Part shown: piece after piece, positions 30,401 to 40,032 of the stretch
Position numbering within the stretch: the stretch's first letter is position 1
Layout of the letters: the number at the start of each line of letters is the position of its first letter
DNA from: Leuctra nigra
Taxonomy: Eukaryota > Arthropoda > Insecta > Plecoptera > Leuctridae
Assembly (NCBI GenBank): GCA_934045905.1
Contig: OW203762.1
Location: 12,429,647-12,493,646 of the forward strand
DNA length: 64,000 bases
Reading direction: 5' to 3'
Translations under genes and position numbers: made by a program
Notes under the pieces: generated by a model
What the model was told of the DNA's origin: nothing
The model's input: the letters and a program-made list of their open reading frames with translations, nothing else
Databases searched by the model: none

Positions 30401-32760
30401 ACAAATGTAAGACGTGCCGTATACCCTTATTTTACTTGTTCTCCAAACCTCTAAGGCCCGTATCTTCTAAGCGACAAAAGTAAAAAATATGCAAAAAATC
30501 GTTTTTACATTCATAAGTATATATGTTTATGTGAGCAAAGTTAGAAAATCGTATTAAATAGTGCCGCAACAATTTTTCTTAAAATTGGTCTATTACTGGT
30601 GGAATAAGCCAGTAAGTAAATATTAAGTATTATTGTAAGTATTTCTTTTTGAATGTACACGATGAAACTTGTTGCCTATGTTTGTAAGAAATACACAATA
30701 GTTATCTTCGTAATATTGTTTCGTGGTAAACATATTAATTAAGTCTCATGCGTTATACCTGCTCATCATGAAATAAATTTCTATTAATCCGCATTTTATA
30801 ACAATACATTTCACAAAGTAGGTACACAGTGACGGCACATTGAATTTCTTTAAAAATTTTAACTTTATACACTTGACACTTCAAAAATATATAATAGTGT
30901 TCCATAGATAGTTAGTAATTATTTGACAACGTTTCATGATTTCCCTCAGTCAAGATTCAATTATGAAATATACCCTTCTAATATCACAATATTAACCGTG
31001 TTATAAGAATTATATGAGCCTACTTCCAATTGTTATTTAATTCTTCCACTATTATATTACTTATCCATTACCATGAAATCTTTCTTCTATCGCCATTGAC
31101 AAAACTATAAAATAGCCATTACAAAAAGTAACTTGATTCATAGATACTGGCTCTAATAAAAAGAGGAAAATATACCTATACTTGTACATTTCTGTCTACT
31201 CTTAGTATTGAATGAGGTCTTTAAAAAAGCGATGCGCCAAGTCTTTTTGTAAAGTATTTCTCGGTGTTTATACTTTTATTTCAAAGATAGGATTAAATAT
31301 TTGGAAATGTCATTGACTTGGCTCCTTTTTTGATATCACTCCTTTTCGGTGCTGATTTTTTTAAAGTAAAGAGACTTGGCTGCCTTTTTTACACGGAGTG
31401 TTTTTTCTGGGATTTTGTATTTACACGACGCAACTTTTTGTCACAACTTAAAACATGTTCTAATTTCCATTCAAGAAGTGTGACACAGAAGTGTGATACA
31501 GAAGTTGTACAAGAAAATGCACCGTGTAAATGGGGCTTAACATTAATTATGAAACTCAACTCAAAATGCATAAACATGTAGAGAAGATGACATGCAACAA
31601 AATATCCGGGGCAGTGGCCCCGGACGCGACATCACTTTCCCTATTCGAGTGAAACTCTTATGACGAATTTTAGCATTTCATCTCAGTATTTTCGTTTACA
31701 AGTTCGCATGAAATCTTCTTCCAGTCGCGCACAAAATTATTTGTAATTATTTGTATTTGTCCCCCCCCCCCCCCCCCCCCCGCCATGAATACATACACCC
31801 CTGCATGGGCCAGTCACATAACTATAGATTTGAACATAAATCCATGATTTGAATAACAGTGTAATTCCCTGACATTTAAATGTATGAATTTCTCTTTTTC
31901 TGCATTCAGTAATTGAGGCTGCCAGCGATGATCTCCTGAAGATAAATCTGAGATACTACCCTCCGCCGTTTTGCAACAGAACCTATGCTTCACTCGCTGG
32001 CACCGAGGAACTGCGACGAGGTTATACTGACGAGACGATGATTTGCGCCGGAAACACTGAATACAGTAGAGACACTTGCGCGGTAAGACTTTGTAAATAC
32101 TGCTTTTATGTGACTATGTAGTGACTGTGGCGACCTACCATATTATTCAAACATAATGTCTGATCATCAGTGGTTTTCTTGAATCATATTCGGTGATTGT
32201 ATAACCATTACAAGGTTATCACAATCGCAAACAAACCCTTCAGTTTTGCGATTTTAACACTGGAAAACAACGTAAAAGTAGTGTATAGTACAATCGCGAA
32301 ACGCGAAAAGTTGGCTCATCTTCAATAAATCATGCGATTGTCGTGCGACTCAGTGCGTCAAAGTAACTACGGTGGACACTATTGATAATAGCGGCCGGTA
32401 GATGGCGTCAAATCACAACGTGTCGTGATTTATGGATACATGATCTCTTCCCGCTTGCGATTTGCGATTTGAAAGCGATTTATGGGAGGGAAACTTGTTT
32501 TAGAATGTCTAAATCATGCAGCGGGCAATTTTCTTTCGTCCGTCATCAAAAGTGAGTCAAGTCTGCTTCTAAATCATTTTCAGGGTGACAGTGGTGGACC
32601 CCTCCAGACTCTACTGCAGCATCCCTACTACTGCATGTACAGTGTCGTGGGTCTGGTGTCATTCAGCTCAGGGAGATGCGGTGGATCCACTCCTGCAGTG
32701 TACACGAGAGTGTCCTATTACGTGCCGTGGATTGAAAGCATCGTGTGGCCCACAGATTAG
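21445..32760 (+). CDS. snake-like clip-type serine protease, Cys42-Cys58 pair missing
   Basis: Predicted exons: 21445-21599, 22227-22330, 22408-22661, 31910-32082, 32584-32760 (stop TAG); phases match at every junction (0,2,1,0). The linker CLEYSSAV, the site LKR/IVGG, EFPHM and AALGYGE, VRWVRLGDLNL and IIPHPRYKSPSLYDDIALIKL match the snake/venom-protease group, secreted enzymes activated by cleavage before IVGG. The triad is His (TTAHIS), Asp (YDDIAL) and Ser (GDSGGP); Asp189 predicts trypsin specificity. The usual CGGSLI and AHC read SGGSLI and AHIS, so both halves of the Cys42-Cys58 disulfide are absent, while the 168-182 and 191-220 pairs and the linker Cys remain. Signal peptide and clip-domain exons were not found. 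Confidence 0.85.
22885..22955 (+). repeat. palindromic S repeat, copy 1
   Basis: It begins with the 18-bp palindrome GTGGAGCGGTCGCTCCAC and continues CAGCCAAGTCGTACCGTAC. Related copies are at the hairpin centre (25946-26019, inverted), 36841-36888 (inverted) and 46293-46363. Confidence 0.65.
24233..25570 (+). repeat. tandem ~118-bp repeats with CRE/ETS-like motif, left arm
   Basis: Six clear and several diverged units share a core reading CAATCGGTACAGCCGTTTTC, then GATATATGACGTCACTTCC, then GGTTTT and a GGCGGCCGA block. GACGTCACTTCCGG occurs exactly at least six times. TGACGTCA is the CREB/ATF consensus and CTTCCGG the ETS core; the composite is a known promoter motif in animals. Confidence 0.75.
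25946..26019 (-). repeat. hairpin centre with S repeat, copy 2
   Basis: The turn of the giant hairpin. It contains GGTACGACTTGGCTGTGTGG and the palindromic end CCGCTCCACTAGAT. On both sides GAGCAGACCAACTACTTTTA and its complement begin the paired arms. Confidence 0.65.
26240..26317 (+). repeat. (CTT)n microsatellite
   Basis: About 25 TTC/CTT units lie near the centre of the foldback. The left arm has only a short GAAGAAGAAGCAGAAGAAGC at the matching place (25708-25727), so the array expanded after the arms formed. Confidence 0.9.
26458..28050 (-). repeat. tandem CRE/ETS-like repeats, right arm
   Basis: The inverted partner of 24233-25570, with CCGGAAGTGACGTC exactly at least five times (near 26740, 27290, 27410, 27525 and 28035) plus diverged copies. 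It is interrupted by the SINE at about 27598-27999. Confidence 0.75.
27598..27999 (-). mobile_element. 5S rRNA-derived SINE (SINE3-like)
   Basis: On the minus strand the first 100 bases (27999 down to about 27899) resemble insect 5S rRNA: CCAACGGC, then CTCGGTTCTCG, GATCACCGAGGTTAAGCA, GCGCGGTCAG and GGATGGGTGACC. The body follows and the 3' tail is (TAA)n at 27598-27616. The 5S part keeps the internal Pol III control region. The element is missing from the paired left arm, so it inserted after the arms formed. Confidence 0.75.
28563..30609. mobile_element. foldback element nested in the right arm
   Basis: Two arms of about 840-910 bp (28563-29400 and 29697-30609) are inverted copies around a loop of about 300 bp that has an A run at 29439. 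Each arm holds two direct copies of a block with TACGGAAAAGGGGGACC and GAAAGTTTTGTTTTGTATAT. CAGTA flanks both ends (28558-28562, 30610-30614). No coding sequence is visible. Confidence 0.75.
31541..31909. other. intron end with C run
   Basis: A run of about 22 C lies at 31761-31782, and the intron ends TGCATTCAG. There is no other feature. Confidence 0.5.
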
Positions 32761-32933
32761 GTCACACATTGGTTCAGTGTAATTCATAATCATTTAAATA
32801 TTTGTGTAAAAGTTTGATATGTATTGTAGCATATGTTAATAAGCTGCAAGCTATAATTTCCACTTTGCGTCCATCTAAATGTTCTCACTTTTAAGTATAT
32901 CATATCTTATATCATATTTTATATCTCTTTTAA

Positions 32934-34553
32934 CCCATTAACGCCCACTGGGTCGTTAACGACCCGCCATATATAAATTGTTCTAGAGATTTCCCAGTGC
33001 ATATCAATTATTATTTCTCATCATTAATATGTTCCAGTATTCATGTTAAACATTTTCCACCCTTTTTACCGCGATTTGATTGATATTTGCACTCAGAAAT
33101 TAAAATCATGTGACTGCAAGTCAGAAAAAGGAATTCTCCAGTGGGAGGTGTCCTTACAATAATGCAAGTATCTCCATCAAATGTCATCTAAAATAGTAAC
33201 AAAAAATATGTACGTGTGCACAAATATAGTAACCAATGAATTAGTAACAATAAGTAACTCTAATATACGATATGTATTTTATATATGTGTTCAAATATAG
33301 GGTGGGTCGCTATCGACCCAGCAGGGAGAGCCCCATAGTCGTCATGCCTAACCTAACTTTTCACACATGTGTATTTCATCATTCTCGCAATGTATTCAGC
33401 TTATTTTCGTAAGACTAGATGATTCTGATATCCTTCCAAGATGTTAGAAGAGTTGTACAGATTATATGATGACAATACATGGGTATTTGATGTGTCGGTG
33501 ATATGGCCCGACGACAACGGTTCGGACTCGGAACGTGATTCTAGGGAGGAAGACAAGTCTAATGACCCTGAAATGAATGGTTGACTGATCAGAGCTTGTT
33601 GTCTATGTGTTCCAAGCATAAAAATATGGAATTTGAAGCAAATCTGAACCGTTTTCAAGATACAGCAGTTGTTTCGAGCCATCGAAGTCTCGAAACAAAC
33701 GCTCCGATCAACGCGTTGGGAAGCGTAAACTTGCAGTCACTAGGCTTAACGAACAAAGTATAATTAGGTAATCCTCTAGGGGTTCTACCAACCCAAGAAA
33801 GCCACCCACAGACTATTTGAAATACTTGTTGACTTTGATTTTGTTACACAACCGTGAAATATTCGGTAAATTACGTCTCCGGTAAGAAGAATAACTCTCC
33901 GTGTGAGCTATCTGTGGCAGACACAAGGCAAGGAACGTTATACTACAATTGTGTGGTGGTTGCTTAACACTTCCACAAATGATTCTTAGTTGCTGGGATG
34001 ATATTTAGGCTCTGGACACTGGATTACTTTGGTTTACGTGGAGCCGTTCGTTGTCCGAGGCTCGCTAATGAGGCACGGTGTGCTTGCTATGTCACTGGGC
34101 CTCATGTGACCAATAGGGGATGATTCTGTATGGTCAAGGCAGTTTATTCACATGAGACAACACACTTGAGGTTCCCACCAACAAGAATACATTGTGTCGT
34201 TTGTCGCAACGAGACCACAAAAGAGTGTCAGAAGTGTGCCGTTTCGCTTTATTGTTACAATTTTGTCACTTTTAATGGCCAAGTTCATACTTATATATCT
34301 ACTATTCATATTGCTAAATAAAAAATAAATATATTTCATTTGAATCACGAAAATTGTAAAAAATATTTAAAATTAAATTAAAAACTTTTGATCCCATATG
34401 TGCCCACTGGGTCGATATCGACCCAATCAATAATTCAGTAACCAATCAATATTTTCGAAAACCGAGAAATTACTTTTTTCTACTATTTTTTTCAAGTAGT
34501 TTTCCAAAGTTTGAGACAAATCGGAGAAAAAAATAGTTATGGGCATTAATGGG
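32934..34553 (+). mobile_element. decayed piggyBac-like element
   Basis: The left end is TTAA/CCCATTAACGCCCAC and the right end GGGCATTAATGGG, followed by TGAC where TTAA is expected. A start codon at 33441 opens an acidic N-terminus (IWPDDNGSDSERDS) like that of piggyBac transposases. Near 34150-34250 there is a remnant of their C-terminal Cys-rich finger (HCVVCRNETT, KCAVSLYC). The frame between is broken and shorter than a full transposase gene. Three palindromes of the form TGGGTCG-n-CGACCC (near 32948, 33303 and 34408) are likely subterminal binding sites. Confidence 0.65.
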
Positions 34554-36103
34554 TGACCATCAGAAATAAATTAAATCATATAGTTTTTATTTTAAATTAA
34601 GAATATGTTCACCATAAATGTGGAGACAAGCCCCAGCGGAGGGAAACTGGAAATAATGTAACCTGCAATTTGCATTTGATTTAATATTTTACAGAGTACT
34701 GGTAGATTTTCTGCAGCAATTTAGCTGTATTCTGCACCCTAAACGCCACGTTTCTTTGTGCAGGAAGTCCCTATCTTTCTCCATTCGACAAGCACCTGAA
34801 GGCAAATGCCAGAACGAAGTGCCAAACATTTTAGCTATTATTTTAGCTGTATACCACTTAGAATAGGGGGGGGGGGGGGGGGGGACAGAAAGTTGACGTT
34901 CGTCCAGCCGACAGCGGCCGGGCGGTTTACAACTGCTGGGACGGGCTGGGCGGCCTAGGTTAGGGTAGAGCAGGTAACTAGTTAATGAGGCGAGCACTTA
35001 CAATTTTATTACTATGAGTAAGTATTTTATATGTCAGTCTTTATTATAGTAAATGTTTTCATACGTATTACAAGTAATTGTGCCGCCTCAAAAAGGAACA
35101 AGAGGAATCGGACCATAATTGTGGAAGTTAAAATATGCCCGATTTCCTCAAATTAAAAACCACCCTGTAACATTTTTAATTTTCAATTATTCTACGTCAT
35201 CAATACAATGAATACCACGTTTAATTAAAGTTCACTCTTGGTAATGCAGTATATTAATTGCAGGTAGCAAGGGTAGAGCGAGGAGAATAGAGAGTGAGGG
35301 TCGCGCTGGCTGAAACCCGGAACATCTTGGCTGGCACTTGCCTGTCACCTGCACATAGGACGTGCAAAATAGGAATTTCAAACTGAAATTATTTTTCGAA
35401 TCCCACTCGAGGAAAATCTTTACATATTGCAGTTGGTATTTATTCATCATCATGCTGCTTAGATTAGATTAGCTTATATGTATAATGAACTCATCAAGGA
35501 AGCAGTGATATTTTTTTTATAGATTCATTTTGACATTGACATTTAATGTGGCGCGATCACTCGATATAGCACATTTTAATTTATTTTTGAAATTACCATT
35601 TCAAAATACCTTTTACAACAGTTCAACTATATTTAAGTATAAACTACTCATTTAATGTCCTGAAGTTTGCAACTTCCGCCCAATAATGAGTTTTCAATTT
35701 TATGTATTTTGAGAATATACAAAACTTTAACATGGAAGGTATAGGAAAATCATTTTGATTTGGTTAATAACTTATAAAATAGCACACGTTGGTATCGTTT
35801 TCATTTTTTCCCTGATAGAATGTCCGTAGGTCTACCAGAAAAAAGTTTTTTGGTAAAATCTGACGGTACAAAAAAATTAGAACATTATTTTAGCTTAAAA
35901 ATGACACAATTTTACTTGGCTGCCATAAGCTAACATGGGGAAGAAAACTCAAATTATCTCAGAAACTAGACACGAGAAGTGTTTAATTTTTTCAAGGATT
36001 ATGTATGGCATGATTATCAATAAGTACACAAAAATTTATGAAGATCCGAAACTATGCCTCGAGTAATCGCGCCACCTTAACTGAATATGGTTGTTTTAAA
36101 ATA
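34554..36103. other. intergenic DNA with an inverted-repeat partner at 41000-41470
   Basis: There is a G run at 34866-34884. Between about 35640 and 36060 blocks such as TGGCTGCCATAAG, GAAACTAGACAC and CATGATTATCAATAAG match the complement of about 41030-41300, and a weaker match lies in 51500-51720. It looks like an old dispersed element. No gene is seen. Confidence 0.4.
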
Positions 36104-36440
36104 AATACTCTTGAAGTTCATTACAGGTTTGTCTGAGAGTGTCAAAAAATACTTATAATGCAGGTCATATATGAGCATAATTTACTTTATGATGATCGGG
36201 AAAATGATTCCAGTCAATTTGCACACGGAGTTTCTTTCATATTGCTATTTAATGCTAGGTTTTATGTTACCTAGGTTCATTTTGACATTAACATTTTACT
36301 GATTATGATTCTTTTGAAATATAACTACTGAAGTTCATTACAGGTTTGTCTGAGAGTGTTTAAAATACTTATATCGATGACTGGTCAAACGATTGCAGTT
36401 TCAATTTGCACGCAGAGTTTCTTTCATATTGTGCTGGAAA
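36104..36440 (+). repeat. direct duplication of ~215-220 bp
   Basis: GAAGTTCATTACAGGTTTGT and GAGTTTCTTTCATATTG occur twice in the same order (starting near 36112 and 36326). Confidence 0.6.
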
Positions 36441-36579
36441 TCAATAGCCTTCTGCACTGGATAGAAATGATTCGTTTTGTGAAAAAATTGGCCAGATCCG
36501 TTACTTCGTTTAAAAGTTAATGCGAAAAACACAAATAAACACACAAACAAACAAACAAACAGAGATTTGTGCCATAAGT

Positions 36580-36888
36580 TTCAGGTGGAGACGCTCGCTC
36601 CGCTCGCTTAATTAATTATGAAAACCGCCCTAAAAAACTCTTTTCACGGCTTTCTAGCTCGCAAAGGGAGTAACCTATTGTTCCCAAATTTGGTACATTT
36701 TGTAGGGAGGGCCATAGCTCGAAATTAAGATATATCGCAACAATGTGAGATTTCCCAATTTTAAGATCCATTAGGCCGAAAATGCCACTTTGAAGCTTAC
36801 AGTAAAAGTGGGTTTGCTCCAGCCTTTATTTGAGAGTGTGCGCGCGCCGTACGACTTGGCTGGCGTGGAGCGACCGCTCCACTAGATA
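36580..36888. repeat. copy of foldback centre arm plus S repeat
   Basis: GGGCCATAGCTCGAAATTAA, AGATCCATTAGGCCGAAAAT and CTTACAGTAAAAGT match the arm at 25815-25925, and it ends with the S palindrome GTGGAGCGACCGCTCCAC. It is therefore a related element standing apart from the giant hairpin. A GCGAGCG end is at its left. Confidence 0.6.
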
Positions 36889-37034
36889 ATGTGTAATTGT
36901 ACCTATACTAATGTGATTTAGCTAAAATTGTTTTTGTTGTCGCTACATCACGAAACTAAGCAATGAAGTAGGAGGAAGGTCTGTCTGGCGGAACAACAGC
37001 CTAAAACAGTATTCCCTTTGGAAAGTTACCAGTT

Positions 37035-37240
37035 ATAGGTACTAAAGTGACCCGCAGTCGATCTGTAGATTGGGATTTTCTTGAAAAACAGGTGTTTTAC
37101 GAACCCCTTAGCGAGCTCAACCCAAGAAGACTCGGCATGAACAATGGGACATGGTGCGCACGCAGGTAAAGTGGGGTACGGGAAGGTAAAAAGACCCTTT
37201 TCCAATCCACAGATCGACTGCGGATGACTTTAGTTCCTTT
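37035..37240. repeat. MITE with long inverted ends
   Basis: ACTAAAGTGACCCGCAGTCG and GATCTGTAGATTGG at the left pair with CCAATCCACAGATCGACTGC at the right. Confidence 0.6.
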
Positions 37241-37774
37241 TTATTGGCCTGAAAAACGTATTTTTTCAATTACCTGGGTCTTTAAAATTGAGGAAAGCAA
37301 TCAAATTTCCATAAATCATGTAAATTTAGGTAGCCACAAAAAGGCATCATATTATTCATAATAAATTCTGTGCAATCGTTTTCATAAGACGTCCTAAAGG
37401 CTATTCGAAAGGAACGTAAACAAATACGTAAAATAAGTTCAATTCCTTACAAAAAGGAACTATTTAGTTCCTATGTTCCCTTAAAAATAAAATAACTAAG
37501 TTACCGTAAAAGTTCCCCAAAAAGGAACTAGTTCCCGGTAACTAGTCCCTTCCCAACACTGCATTTGAAGCATGAAATAATACTAATGAAAATATTACAA
37601 GACTTTTCTGGAAAAGTAGATGTAATGGAGAATAAGTTTAAAAATAGGTAATGCGAACACAAATTTATCAGATAGGTACACAATAAAATACACCAAAACT
37701 AATGACCGTGAGGTAGTTGTTCTTGGGGGCTTAATCCTATACCCAATTCCCTAAGAAGGTCTATTCTACTATAG

Positions 37775-37974
37775 GTATGCTCATCAGCGATTATGCCCGA
37801 GGCTCTGGCGACGTCATCGGCGGTTATCTATGGTCCAGTAACAGTGAATTATTCAGTTCATTATATCAGTTGGCCATGTAAACAAACGCAGGGTGAACAG
37901 TTGACCAATACTTGTGCATAGATAACCGCCGATGACGTCACTAGAGCCTCGGGCATAATCGCTGATGAGCATAC
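37775..37974. repeat. 200-bp foldback MITE
   Basis: Inverted ends of about 55 bp start GTATGCTCATCAGCGATTAT and include GACGTCATCGGCGG. In bases 37975-38552 no other element or promoter is evident. Confidence 0.7.
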
Positions 37975-38552
37975 GAAGGGTGCATACCGTATTTGGATCA
38001 GGTCGCCCAGATTCCCTATCCTTTTAACATCGTGACGTAAGAACCTGGGCGTGACCTTGAGTCGAATTTAGTCGAATGAATGGAAATACAGGCATCCATG
38101 TTGGATCAGAACGTCTGACCTCTTGAGCTTGGGCATTATGGGCACGGTTTCAGCTCGTATGTTGACGCGGCAAGTTTGATTTAACCCGTAAATCCTATGG
38201 TGACGTCAACACCCAACCAGCTCCTATTTTGGACCTCACCCCTAGTAGAATAAACCTTCCTTGCCCAATTCCTTTCCTACGTGAGTAATTTTTTAACATG
38301 TACCCATTGATGCTTTCAGGACTAGACCACTGTATAAACGTACCACTCAAAGCTTTTCCTAATGTATACTTATGCCTTGAAATATTAAACAGCATTTCTG
38401 TTGGCATGGAAACAACAACGCAACATATGTAAACAACGCATTCAGAAATTCAATAATTCAAGTTATTCGAGCTATTGAAGGGTTTCCTGCGGTTTGCGTC
38501 TGTGATGTGTAGAAATTGTGACTCTGATCATATTTGAGTTCATAACTTCGCA

Positions 38553-39935
38553 ATGGCATCAACAGATCCTGAAGGAATGCGGAAAGATTCGGAGGACGAG
38601 ATGAGAGTATTTGATGTTTTGTTGACTCTTATGGATAAACTTGGTAAATCATTAATGTTTTATTTACTTCGTGAAGTTTTGTATTGACTTGTTCGTTGCA
38701 CGTGCTTTGTATCGGTAGAAGGCATGATGTCTACAAAGTAGATGGAGCTAGCTTCACACATTATATAGGGGAGGTGGGGACACTTCAATCATAGAGGTAA
38801 GAAGACCCATCTTACCTCTATGCTTCAATGCTTCACCATTGGCAATCTTGAATACGAATTATATGGGAATTGACGTTTGAGCAGCTGGCGCTCTATATGT
38901 AGTGTGGCAGACAAGAACTTTTCAAAATAGTTCCACTGTTCACTACCTGAGCGCCATCTGCTCAAAAGTAATTCATATGTTAATCCATTGGTCAATTCCC
39001 CATGGAGCTGGTATCGCCAAGAATGTTCAAGTGTCCCCACCTCTACTATAGTAGTGTGAAGCTAGTTCCATGCACGCTGATGTCTACTTATTGAAATATT
39101 ATCTTACAAAATGACTGGAATCATAGCAAATTGGTTTTGTCTCTTCTCGAGATTAATCGAAATGGACATCGGGCCTTCTATCTCTGAAGATGCTCTGAAG
39201 TATAGATGAACTCCGTATTTCATTGAGCGAGCGTAGCGAGCGACTCCATTCTGCACTTTTGGACACTTTCTCTCTTTTTTGTGTGTTTGGCCCGACGGAA
39301 CAGGCCACAATTTATTTCCGATTGAGCTGAAATTTTGAACACATAGGTACCTACTAATACCATTCTAACTTAATCGTGTATAGTTTTTGAGAGCTGCTCT
39401 CCGATTGGTTCAAATATGAATATATCTCCCGATTGGTCGAAAATAAAAATGGTCAGATCAACTTCTTTGCATAGCTTCTATTAAAACTACCATTATCTCT
39501 TATTTTACTTATTTTCAGACCTATCGGTGAAGAAAGAATACACTTTTGACCTTTTTAATTGTTTGAAATATATTGACAGATAGTATCGAAATGAATTGGA
39601 ATTATTCCAAAGCAACTTGAATCTGATATTATTTATGTAACTAGAGTGTATAGATAAGATGTATAATCTCAGTTTTAATTAAAGCAGTGTTCATTGAGTG
39701 CATCATATTTCAATTCAATATGGATGTTATGTTTTGTGCGTTCCAAAATATCAATTCCAGATGTTGCGCGTTCGGGTGCTCGCTCATCAACGCGTGACAC
39801 CAAGCGTTTTCCTAGTTTAAATAATAAACTAGTGGCTTTTTGTTTTAAATCGCGTGCTTTGGCCCTTCTTCACATCGATCATATTCGTAGAAATAGTCTT
39901 CGTGATAGAAAATATAATGTATGCATTCATGCCAG

Positions 39936-40032
<97 letters not shown>

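Larger units (their letters stand above)
22821..31537. mobile_element. giant Harbinger-like foldback element
   Basis: One huge hairpin fills the fourth visible intron of the second protease gene. It begins AGCCCCATTTACACGGTG, ends with the complement, and is flanked by TAA on both sides (22818-22820, 31538-31540), fitting the TWA rule of PIF/Harbinger elements. Left arm blocks pair in order with right arm blocks: 22960-23155 with 31215-31415, 23155-23740 with 30610-31215, 23740-23870 with 28440-28560, 23870-24065 with 28245-28440, and 24065-25945 with 26030-28245. The right arm is longer because of two later insertions. The same termini bound the 159-bp MITE at 58609-58767. I see no transposase. 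Confidence 0.8.
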
